Part shown: positions 56,114 to 64,000 of the stretch, one piece after another | Position numbering within the stretch: position 1 is the stretch's first letter | Layout: every line of letters begins with the position of its first letter | Assembly: GCA_943787435.1 (NCBI GenBank) | Contig: CALSMK010000021.1 | Coordinates: 1-64,000, forward strand | Origin: an uncultured Flavobacteriales bacterium | GTDB lineage: Bacteria > Bacteroidota > Bacteroidia > Flavobacteriales_D > Sanyastnellaceae | DNA length: 64,000 nucleotides | Direction: 5' to 3' | Notes under the pieces: model-generated | What the model saw: the letters and a program-made list of their open reading frames with translations, nothing else | Told to the model about the DNA's origin: nothing | The model's database searches: none | Made by a program: the position numbers and the translations under genes

Positions 56114-56142
56114 CCTCCCTAAATCGGGGAGGGCTTTTTTTT
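56112..56142 (+). terminator. Rho-independent terminator after hpf
   Basis: GCCCTCCC-TAAATCG-GGGAGGGC-TTTTTTTT. Confidence 0.92.
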
Positions 56143-56162
56143 GCCCTTGTTCTTTGACAGAG

Positions 56163-56236
56163 GCCGGTGTAGCTCAGTTGGCTAGAGCAGCTGATTTGTA
56201 ATCAGCAGGTCGGGGGTTCGAATCCCTCCACCGGCT
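56163..56236 (+). tRNA. tRNA-Thr (anticodon TGT), CCA encoded downstream
   Basis: Cloverleaf: GCCGGTG/CACCGGC acceptor, loop TTTGTAA, GGTTCGAATCC T arm. Confidence 0.96.
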
Positions 56237-56266
56237 CCATCATCGACCAAAAAGTATAGTACCAAA

Positions 56267-56349
56267 GGGGGTACGCCGGAGTTGGAGAGCCGGGGCAGAC
56301 TGTAAATCTGTTGTCTTAGACTGAATAGGTTCGAATCCTATTACCCCCA
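56267..56349 (+). tRNA. tRNA-Tyr (anticodon GTA)
   Basis: GGGGGTA/TACCCCC acceptor, loop CTGTAAA, long variable arm. Confidence 0.95.
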
Positions 56350-56371
56350 CAGTTTCCCATTTCATGGGCAA

Positions 56372-56445
<74 letters not shown>

Positions 56446-56482
56446 ACTTTGAAGTCGCCCAACGGGGCGCTTCGCGATTACT

Positions 56483-56554
56483 GCCGATGTAGCTCAGGGG
56501 TAGAGCGCTTCCTTGGTAAGGAAGAGGTCACGGGTTCAATTCCCGTCATTGGCT
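56483..56554 (+). tRNA. tRNA-Thr (anticodon GGT), CCA encoded downstream
   Basis: GCCGATG/CATTGGC acceptor, loop TTGGTAA. Confidence 0.95.
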
Positions 56555-56608
56555 CCATTTACAGAAGTACATCTATTAATAACGTTTAACATCTAAACAA
56601 ACCAAACC

Positions 56609-57796
56609 ATGGCTAAAGAAACGTTTGATCGTTCAAAGCCGCACGTGAACATCGGGACCCTAGGTCACGTGGACCACGGCAAGACGACCCTCACCGCCGC
56701 CATCACGAAAGTGCTTGGCGACTGCCGGTTTCAGCGAGGCTTCCTCGTTTGATCAAATTGACAACGCTCCCGAAGAAAAGGAGCGTGGTATTACCATTAA
56801 CTCTTCACACGTTGAGTACGCGACGGAAAACCGTCACTACGCTCACGTTGACTGTCCAGGTCACGCGGACTATGTGAAGAACATGGTAACAGGTGCTGCC
56901 CAAATGGACGGTGCCATCCTCGTTGTGGCTGCACTGATGGCCCCATGCCCAAACGCGTGAGCACATCTTGCTCGGACGTCAGGTTGGTGTGCCACGCATC
57001 GTGCCTTTCCTCAACAAAGTCGACATGGTCGATGACGAGGAGTTGCTTGAGCTTGGTCGAGATGGAGGTGCGCGAGCTCCTCAGCTTTTACGAGTACGAC
57101 GGGGACAACGTCCCTTGCATTCAAGGTTCTGCCTTGGGCGCACTCAACGGCGAGCAGAAGTGGGTGGACACCGTCCTCGAGCTGATGAAGGCTGTGGACG
57201 AGTACATTGAGCTGCCTGTTCGTGACAACGAGAAGCCATTCTTGATGTCAGTAGAGGACGTTTTCACGATCACAGGTCGTGGAACAGTGGCTACTGGTCG
57301 TATCGAGACGGGTGTGATCAACACAGGTGATGAGATTGACATTCTCGGTTTGAACGCCGAAGACATGAAGTCTACCATCACGGGTGTGGAGATGTTCCGT
57401 AAGATTTTGGACCGTGGTGAGGCCGGCGACAATGTCGGTTTGCTCCTCCGTGGTATCGACAAGTCTGACATCAAGCGTGGTATGGTGATTGCTGCTCCTG
57501 GCACAGTGACTCCCCACAGCAAGTTCAAGGCTGAGGTCTACATCTTGAAGAAAGAGGAGGGTGGTCGTCACACTCCTTTCCACAACAAGTACCGCCCCCA
57601 GTTCTACTTCCGCACCACGGACGTTACTGGCGAAATCTTCCTCGACGCTGGTCGTGAGATGGTGATGCCTGGTGACAACGTGACCATCAGTGTAGAGTTG
57701 ATCTACGGTGTGGCCATGTCTCCCGGTCTGCGCTTCGCCATCCGTGAGGGTGGTCGCACAGTGGGTGCTGGTCAGGTCACCGAGGTGGTCGGCTAA
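56609..57796 (+). CDS. tuf: Elongation factor Tu, with several apparent single-base indels between 56.73 and 57.06 kb
   Basis: [36 protein letters not shown] / [31 protein letters not shown] / [29 protein letters not shown] ... [11 protein letters not shown]. Confidence 0.95.
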
Positions 57797-57864
57797 GACG
57801 AACAACAACAATAACAACCAAGGGGAAAGAAGGTGCCCACAGGGGGCATCTTCTTTCGCCGTCT

Positions 57865-57937
57865 ACGGGCATAGCTCAATTGGTAGAGTAGCGGTCTCCA
57901 AAACCGTTGGTTGCAGGTTCGAGTCCTGCTGCCCGTG
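57865..57937 (+). tRNA. tRNA-Trp (anticodon CCA)
   Basis: ACGGGCA/TGCCCGT acceptor, loop CTCCAAA. Confidence 0.95.
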
Positions 57938-57954
57938 CAAAACACCGAATCCAC

Positions 57955-58176
57955 ATGGCAAACGTCATAGAATATGTGAAGGACAGCTACACCGAACTGG
58001 TGGAACGTGTCACTTGGCCGGCTCCCAAGCAATTGCAGGAGGCTTCCATCTTGGTGTTCATCGCATCGCTGCTCATCGCTGGGTTGGTTTTTGTGATGGA
58101 CTGGGTGTTCGGTGTGAACAATGCTGACAGCATCTGGCAAGGTGTGATCGGCATGATTTACACGTACGTCATTTGA
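57955..58176 (+). CDS. secE: Preprotein translocase subunit SecE
   Basis: [46 protein letters not shown]; tRNA-Trp-secE-nusG context. Confidence 0.93.
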   Translation: MANVIEYVKDSYTELVERVTWPAPKQLQEASILVFIASLLIAGLVFVMDWVFGVNNADSIWQGVIGMIYTYVI

Positions 58177-58190
58177 ACCCGATGAAGACC

Positions 58191-58742
58191 ATGAGCGAAA
58201 TCGACAAGAAGTGGTACGTTGTGCGCGCCATCGGCGGGCAAGAGAATAAGGCCAAGGGATTCCTTGAGTCTGAAATCTCTGCGGCCGGCTTGTCGGATTA
58301 CGTGGGTCAGATTTTGATTCCAACTGAGAAGGTTCTTCAAATCCGGAATGGCAAGAAGGTCACGAAGGAAAGGAACCACTTCCCGGGATATGTATTTGTG
58401 GAGTGTGCCCTCGTAGGAGAGGTGCCCCACGTAATTAGAAACACCCCCAGTGTGATTGGATTCTTGGGTGCAGAGAAGAGGGGGGCCCCCCTTCCATTGC
58501 GTCCTCAAGAGGTGAGCAGGATGTTGGGCAGGATGGATGAACTCGCGGAAAGCGAGGAAGAATTGGCCATTCCGTTCAAGGTGGGTGAGGTCGTCAAGGT
58601 GGGCGATGGACCGTTTAACGGCTTCCATGGCACCATTGAGGAGATCAATGAAGAAAAGAGAAAACTCAAGGTGATGGTGAAAATTTTCGGACGGAAGACC
58701 CCGGTTGAACTCGGGTTCCTCCAAGTGGAGAAAGAGTCTTAA
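58191..58742 (+). CDS. nusG: Transcription termination/antitermination factor NusG
   Basis: [56 protein letters not shown]. Confidence 0.95.
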   Translation: MSEIDKKWYVVRAIGGQENKAKGFLESEISAAGLSDYVGQILIPTEKVLQIRNGKKVTKERNHFPGYVFVECALVGEVPHVIRNTPSVIGFLGAEKRGAPLPLRPQEVSRMLGRMDELAESEEELAIPFKVGEVVKVGDGPFNGFHGTIEEINEEKRKLKVMVKIFGRKTPVELGFLQVEKES

Positions 58743-58870
58743 TCGAAGACGTGAACGAATTTTTATCAGAACCACTTTATAAATAAGGAACAGCCAGGAC
58801 GTCCCGTGCCCTGTCCCAGAATGCTTCCCTGGACACTGCGGCCGACCTGTTCATCATAAACAATAGATCC

Positions 58871-59308
58871 ATGGCTAAAGAAGTCGCCAAGATGGTCAAA
58901 CTGCAAGTGAGAGGTGGCGCTGCCAACCCCTCACCGCCGGTTGGTCCTGCACTTGGTGCGGCAGGTGTAAACATCATGGAATTTTGCAAGCAGTTCAATG
59001 GGCGTACCCAGGACAAAGCAGGCAAGGTTCTTCCGGTGGTCATCACCGTCTACAGTGATAAGTCTTTTGACTTCATCATCAAGACTCCGCCCGCAGCAGT
59101 GCAACTCATGGAAGCCGCCAAATTGAAGAAGGGTTCTCCGGAATCCAACCGACAGAAGGTGGGCAACGTGACGTGGGACCAAGTCCGCGCAATTGCAGAA
59201 GACAAGATGCCCGATCTCAATTGCTTTACCGCTGAGTCCGCCATGAAGGTGGTCGCTGGTACTGCAAGGAGCATGGGGCTGAACGTGACCGGCGATTCGC
59301 CTTTCTGA
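58871..59308 (+). CDS. rplK: 50S ribosomal protein L11
   Basis: [36 protein letters not shown]. Confidence 0.97.
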   Translation: MAKEVAKMVKLQVRGGAANPSPPVGPALGAAGVNIMEFCKQFNGRTQDKAGKVLPVVITVYSDKSFDFIIKTPPAAVQLMEAAKLKKGSPESNRQKVGNVTWDQVRAIAEDKMPDLNCFTAESAMKVVAGTARSMGLNVTGDSPF

Positions 59309-59329
59309 TCGTCAATTCATCTAACCACA

Positions 59330-60025
59330 ATGGCAAAACTGACACGCAAACGCAAAGCTGCGCTCGAAAAATTCGACGTGGACACAGCGTACCCGCTCGA
59401 CGAAGCAGCCGGACTCGTGAAGGAGATTTCCTCTGCGACTTTCGACTCTTCTGTTGACCTCGCCGTCAGCCTTGGCGTGGACCCGCGTAAAGCCAACCAA
59501 ATGGTGCGTGGCACGGTTTCGCTTCCTCACGGAAGCGGAAAAAATGTGCGCGTACTGGTTCTCTGCAACCCCGATAAGGAAGCAGAAGCCACGGAGGCAG
59601 GAGCGGACCACGTTGGCCTCGATGAATATGTCGAGAAGATCAAAGGCGGATGGACCGATGTGGATGTGATCATCACAACCCCCCAAGTGATGGGTAAAGT
59701 GGGTGCTTTGGGCCGAATTCTCGGACCCCGTGGCCTCATGCCCAACCCGAAGTCGGGTACAGTCACAATGGAGGTTGCGAAGGCCGTCCAGGACGTTAAG
59801 GCAGGTAAGATCGATTTCAAGGTGGACAAGTACGGCATCATCCATGCTTCCGTAGGGAAGGTGAGCTTCTCGAAAGAGAAGATCGCGGAGAATGCTGGCG
59901 AAGTCCTGCAAACCTTGGTTCGTTTGCGCCCGTCTGCTGCGAAGGGCACCTACATCAAGAGCGTATTTATCAGCTCTACGATGTCACCGGGTGTCCGGAT
60001 TGAATCGAAGTCTCTGAACAGCTGA
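59330..60025 (+). CDS. rplA: 50S ribosomal protein L1
   Basis: [17 protein letters not shown]; operon position. Confidence 0.97.
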   Translation: MAKLTRKRKAALEKFDVDTAYPLDEAAGLVKEISSATFDSSVDLAVSLGVDPRKANQMVRGTVSLPHGSGKNVRVLVLCNPDKEAEATEAGADHVGLDEYVEKIKGGWTDVDVIITTPQVMGKVGALGRILGPRGLMPNPKSGTVTMEVAKAVQDVKAGKIDFKVDKYGIIHASVGKVSFSKEKIAENAGEVLQTLVRLRPSAAKGTYIKSVFISSTMSPGVRIESKSLNS

Positions 60026-60036
60026 ACCAGGAACCC

Positions 60037-60561
60037 ATGACACGCGAAGAAAAAAATCAAGCGATCGAGGAGCTCCAGGGGATGCTCAAGGACACCAATG
60101 TGGTGTACTTGGCAGACGCTTCGTCTCTGAATTCTGCCGACACGACAAAGTTGCGCGGGGAATGCTTTAAATCAGACGTCACAATCCGAGTGGTGAAAAA
60201 CACACTGCTGAAGATTGCGATGGAACGTACAGAAGAACGCAACTACGGCGAACTGATGGACGTGCTGAAAGGGCAAACCGCCATGATGACAAGCACAGTG
60301 GGCAATGCCCCTGCCAAGCTCATCAAGGAGTTCCGCAAAAACAGTGAGCGCCCCATTTTGAAGGGAGCTTACGTCGAAGAGGCTGTGTACATCGGGGACG
60401 ACCAACTGAAGGCCCTCACGGAGATCAAGAGCAAAGAGGAACTCCTCGGAGAACTCATTGGTCTGCTCCAGAGCCCAATGTCGAATGTCCTCGGCGCACT
60501 TCAATCCGGTGGAAACACCATTTCCGGACTGGTCAAAGCACTCGGCGAACGCCAAGACTGA
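60037..60561 (+). CDS. rplJ: 50S ribosomal protein L10
   Basis: Operon position; VVYLADASSLNSADTTKLRGECFKSDVTIRVVKNTLLKIAME. Confidence 0.95.
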   Translation: MTREEKNQAIEELQGMLKDTNVVYLADASSLNSADTTKLRGECFKSDVTIRVVKNTLLKIAMERTEERNYGELMDVLKGQTAMMTSTVGNAPAKLIKEFRKNSERPILKGAYVEEAVYIGDDQLKALTEIKSKEELLGELIGLLQSPMSNVLGALQSGGNTISGLVKALGERQD

Positions 60562-60609
60562 CTTTGACAACCCCATTCAACAATTAAGCAAACCCATATA
60601 CATTTTATC

Positions 60610-60987
60610 ATGGCTGATTTGAAAACCATGGCAGAAGCACTTGTCAACCTGACCGTTAAGGAGGTGAACGAGCTTGCAGAGATCATGAAAGAAGAGTACG
60701 GCATTGAGCCCGCAGCTGCTGCTGCTGTTGTTGCTGGACCCGCCGCAGGTGGTGGAGACAGTGCTGCAGAAGAGCAGACCGAGTTTGATGTGATCCTCAA
60801 AGCCGCTGGCGGTTCGAAGCTGGCCGTTGTGAAGCTCGTTAAAGAGCTCACCGGTCAGGGACTGAAGGAAGCCAAAGGCATCGTTGACGGAGCACCTGCC
60901 ACCTTGAAGGAGGCAGTTTCCAAGGACGAGGCCGAGGCCCTCAAGACCCAACTCGAGGAAGCCGGAGCAGAGGTTGAGATCAAGTAA
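60610..60987 (+). CDS. rplL: 50S ribosomal protein L7/L12
   Basis: [58 protein letters not shown]. Confidence 0.97.
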   Translation: MADLKTMAEALVNLTVKEVNELAEIMKEEYGIEPAAAAAVVAGPAAGGGDSAAEEQTEFDVILKAAGGSKLAVVKLVKELTGQGLKEAKGIVDGAPATLKEAVSKDEAEALKTQLEEAGAEVEIK

Positions 60988-61008
60988 GATCACAACTCGC
61001 TGAATTTC

Positions 61009-61069
61009 AGAAGGTCAGGCTGGGCGCAGGTCCCGGTCTGACCTTCTTGTACCCTGTATCGAACAGGGT
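61009..61069 (+). promoter_or_regulatory. Two tandem hairpins in the rplL-rpoB spacer
   Basis: AGAAGGTCAG (61009-61018)/CTGACCTTCT (61038-61047) and ACCCTGT (61051-61057)/ACAGGGT (61063-61069). Confidence 0.65.
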
Positions 61070-61128
61070 GCACCCCCAAAGCCAACCTGCACGCCTGCGA
61101 TTTGTACCCCTCCGATAAGCCGCACAAT

Positions 61129-64000
61129 ATGTTGACGCCACAACTGCAGCAGCGACACTCTTTCGCCACCACCACACCGGATCTCGCCTATCCGGATTTT
61201 CTCGACATCCAACTCCGGTCCTTCCGCGAGTTCTTCCAGCTTGAAACCAAGCCGGAGGACCGCGATACAGAGGGCCTTTTTAAGGTGTTCAATGAGAATT
61301 TCCCGATCACGGACACGAGAAACCAATTCGTGCTGGAATTCCTTGACTATTTCATCGATCCACCGCGATACAGCATTGCAGAGTGCATTGAGCGTGGTTT
61401 GACCTACAGTGTTCCACTGAAGGCCAAGCTCAAGCTTTATTGCACCGACCCAGAACACGAGGACTTTGAGACCATTGTCCAAGACGTGTATCTGGGAACC
61501 ATTCCATACATGACCCCAAGGGGATCATTTGTGGTCAATGGTGCCGAGCGAATCATTGTCAATCAATTGCACCGTTCGCCTGGTGTGTTCTTCGGCCAGA
61601 GCCGTCATGCCAATGGCACGAAGCTCTACAGCGCGAGAATCATTCCTTTCAAGGGAAGCTGGATTGAGTTCGCCACCGACATCAACAGTGTGATGTACGC
61701 GTACATCGACCGGAAGAAGAAGCTTCCCGTGACCACTTTGTTGCGTTCCATTGGTTACGAATCTGACCGGGACATCCTCGGCATTTTCGACTTGGCTGAA
61801 GAGGTCAAGGTCTCCAAAGCTGGCGTGAAGCGAGTCTTGGGTCGCCGTTTGGCTGCCCGTGTCCTCAAGACCTGGATCGAAGATTTCGTGGATGAGGACA
61901 CTGGAGAGGTGGTCAGCATTGAGCGGAACGAGTTGGTCCTCGACCGTGACACGGTGTTGGAAAAGGAGCACATCGAGCTCATCGTAGAGTCCGGTTCCAA
62001 GTCCATCATCCTGCACAAGGAGGACATCAACCAGGCCGATTACGCCATCATCCACAACACGCTTCAGAAGGACCCTTCGAACAGCGAAAAGGAAGCGGTG
62101 GAATACATCTACCGTCAATTGCGTAACGCTGAGCCGCCAGACATAGATACGGCCCGCGGTGTGATCGACAAGTTGTTCTTCTCTGAGCAGCGCTACGACC
62201 TGGGCGAGGTTGGGCGTTTCCGCATCAACCGGAAGCTCGGAATCGACATGTCCGAAGAGTCACGCACGTTGACCAAGGACGACATCATCCTGATCATCAA
62301 GTTCCTCATCGACCTGGTGAACTCGAAGTCTGATGTGGACGACATCGACCACTTGTCCAACCGTCGCATTCGTACGGTGGGCGAGCAGCTGCACAACCAG
62401 TTCGGTGTCGGTTTGGCCCGTATGGCCCGGACCATTCGCGAGCGGATGAACGTTCGTGACAATGAGGTCTTTACGCCAACGGACTTGATCAACGCCAAGA
62501 CATTGAGCTCGGTGATCAATTCGTTCTTCGGAACGAACCAGCTGAGTCAGTTCATGGACCAGACCAACCCGTTGAGCGAGGTGACGCACAAGCGACGCAT
62601 CTCTGCACTCGGACCAGGTGGTCTGTCCCGTGAGCGCGCTGGCTTTGAGGTGCGAGACGTTCACTACACCCACTACGGCCGTCTCTGCACCATTGAGACG
62701 CCTGAAGGACCGAACATTGGTTTGATCAGTTCACTCTGCGTTTACGCCAAAGTGAACCGCCTTGGATTCATCGAGACTCCATACCGTGAAGTCAACGAAG
62801 GCGTAGCCAGAGTTGGTGGTGAAGGCATTTCTTACCTGTCTGCAGAAGAGGAGGACAGCGCCATCATCGCTCAGGCGACGGTGGGACTGAACGACGATGG
62901 AACGTTCAAGAACGACATCATCAAGGCCCGTCTTCAAGGTGACTTCCCACTTGTGGCTCCAACGGAGATCAAGTATGTGGACGTGGCTCCAAACCAGATT
63001 GCTTCGATTGCTGCTTCATTGATTCCTTTCCTGGAGAATGACGACGCCAACCGTGCTCTGATGGGATCGAACATGATGCGTCAGGCCGTGCCTTTGATGC
63101 GCCCCAACAGCCCAATTGTGGGCACGGGTCTCGAGAGCCAAGTGGCCCGCGACAGCCGTGTGTTGGTGACAGCAGAAGGAGACGGAGTGGTGGAATACGT
63201 GGACGGAAATGAAATCCACATCCGCTACCAAATGGATGAGAACGACCGCCTCGTGTCTTTCGAGGAGGACGTGAAAGTCTATGACATCACCAAGTTTGCG
63301 AAGACCAACCAAGGCACCTGCATCAACCTCAAGCCCATCGTGTCGAAAGGCATGCGTGTGGAGCGAGGTGACATCATGGTGGAAGGGTACTCTACACAAA
63401 GCGGAGAGCTCGCCTTGGGTCAGAACATGAAGGTGGCATTCATGCCTTGGAAGGGTTACAACTTCGAGGACGCGATTGTGATCTCTGACCGTGTGGTTCG
63501 CGAGGACGTGTTCACTTCACTTCACGTGACCGAGTACAGCTTGGAGGTTCGCGACACCAAACGCGGACAGGAGGAGCTGACCGCGGACATTCCAAACGTG
63601 AGTGAGGAGGCCACCAAGGACCTCGACGAGAATGGATTGATTCGCATTGGCGCCCATGTGGGAGCCGGCGACATTCTGATCGGCAAAATCACACCGAAAG
63701 GAGAAAGCGATCCGAGTCCAGAGGAGAAGTTGCTTCGTGCCATCTTCGGAGACAAAGCTGGCGATGTGAAGGATGCATCTTTGAAGCTCGGTCCAAGCGC
63801 CACGGGTGTGGTGATCGACAAGATGTTGTTCTCTCGCATGGTCAAGGACCGCAAATCAAAGGCGGCTGACAAGGCCATCTTGGAGACCATCGACGGCGAA
63901 TTCGATAAGGAAGCTGCGGTGCTTCGCAAGAGTCTGGTGGAGAAGCTGATGAAGATCATCGGTGGAAAGACCTCACAAGGCGTGATGAACTACTACAAGG
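61129..64000 (+). CDS. rpoB: DNA-directed RNA polymerase subunit beta (3' end outside window)
   Basis: Open to window end; [61 protein letters not shown]. Confidence 0.97.
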   Translation, partial: MLTPQLQQRHSFATTTPDLAYPDFLDIQLRSFREFFQLETKPEDRDTEGLFKVFNENFPITDTRNQFVLEFLDYFIDPPRYSIAECIERGLTYSVPLKAKLKLYCTDPEHEDFETIVQDVYLGTIPYMTPRGSFVVNGAERIIVNQLHRSPGVFFGQSRHANGTKLYSARIIPFKGSWIEFATDINSVMYAYIDRKKKLPVTTLLRSIGYESDRDILGIFDLAEEVKVSKAGVKRVLGRRLAARVLKTWIEDFVDEDTGEVVSIERNELVLDRDTVLEKEHIELIVESGSKSIILHKEDINQADYAIIHNTLQKDPSNSEKEAVEYIYRQLRNAEPPDIDTARGVIDKLFFSEQRYDLGEVGRFRINRKLGIDMSEESRTLTKDDIILIIKFLIDLVNSKSDVDDIDHLSNRRIRTVGEQLHNQFGVGLARMARTIRERMNVRDNEVFTPTDLINAKTLSSVINSFFGTNQLSQFMDQTNPLSEVTHKRRISALGPGGLSRERAGFEVRDVHYTHYGRLCTIETPEGPNIGLISSLCVYAKVNRLGFIETPYREVNEGVARVGGEGISYLSAEEEDSAIIAQATVGLNDDGTFKNDIIKARLQGDFPLVAPTEIKYVDVAPNQIASIAASLIPFLENDDANRALMGSNMMRQAVPLMRPNSPIVGTGLESQVARDSRVLVTAEGDGVVEYVDGNEIHIRYQMDENDRLVSFEEDVKVYDITKFAKTNQGTCINLKPIVSKGMRVERGDIMVEGYSTQSGELALGQNMKVAFMPWKGYNFEDAIVISDRVVREDVFTSLHVTEYSLEVRDTKRGQEELTADIPNVSEEATKDLDENGLIRIGAHVGAGDILIGKITPKGESDPSPEEKLLRAIFGDKAGDVKDASLKLGPSATGVVIDKMLFSRMVKDRKSKAADKAILETIDGEFDKEAAVLRKSLVEKLMKIIGGKTSQGVMNYYK

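Noticed and set aside
57248-57817. Minus-strand ORF opposite tuf (189 aa) and similar antisense ORFs over nusG, rplK, rplA, rplL and rpoB
   Set aside because: Antisense of highly conserved genes; no independent coding evidence.
62540-62660. Possible rifampicin-resistance changes in rpoB
   Set aside because: The cluster I region ([35 protein letters not shown]) retains the usual sensitive residues at the classic D, H and S positions.

Overview
The window is a Bacteroidota chromosome segment, probably from a marine Flavobacteriales-like organism (inferred from gene content and T9SS tails; not tested by search). Left half: the 3' end of a TonB-dependent receptor, an S4-domain protein, a GNAT acetyltransferase, then about 35 kb holding three consecutive, same-strand giant secreted genes: A 2074-19906, B 20194-26437, C 27144-37160. 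They are built from cysteine-rich HYR/Ig-like repeats and end in near-identical type IX secretion (T9SS type A) sorting tails. Between B and C lies a decayed remnant of an FG-GAP propeller/T9SS gene. Right half is largely housekeeping: aminotransferase, PNGase-F-like/LamG T9SS cargo, type III glutamine synthetase, PorE-like TPR/PD40/OmpA protein, purM-prfA-pyrF, K+ channel, AGCS symporter, HhH protein, acyl-CoA dehydrogenase, rpsU, xerC/D, hpf, then tRNA-Thr/Tyr/Gly/Thr-tuf-tRNA-Trp-secE-nusG-rplKAJL-rpoB. The strongest candidates for something undescribed are (i) a ~200-aa module found four times in the giants, mostly just before the sorting tail, (ii) a second ~200-aa module shared by A and B, and (iii) the tandem giant-adhesin array with its relic. 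Important caution: single-base indels occur in clusters, including inside tuf and glnN, so most broken ORFs here are probably sequence/assembly errors rather than biology.
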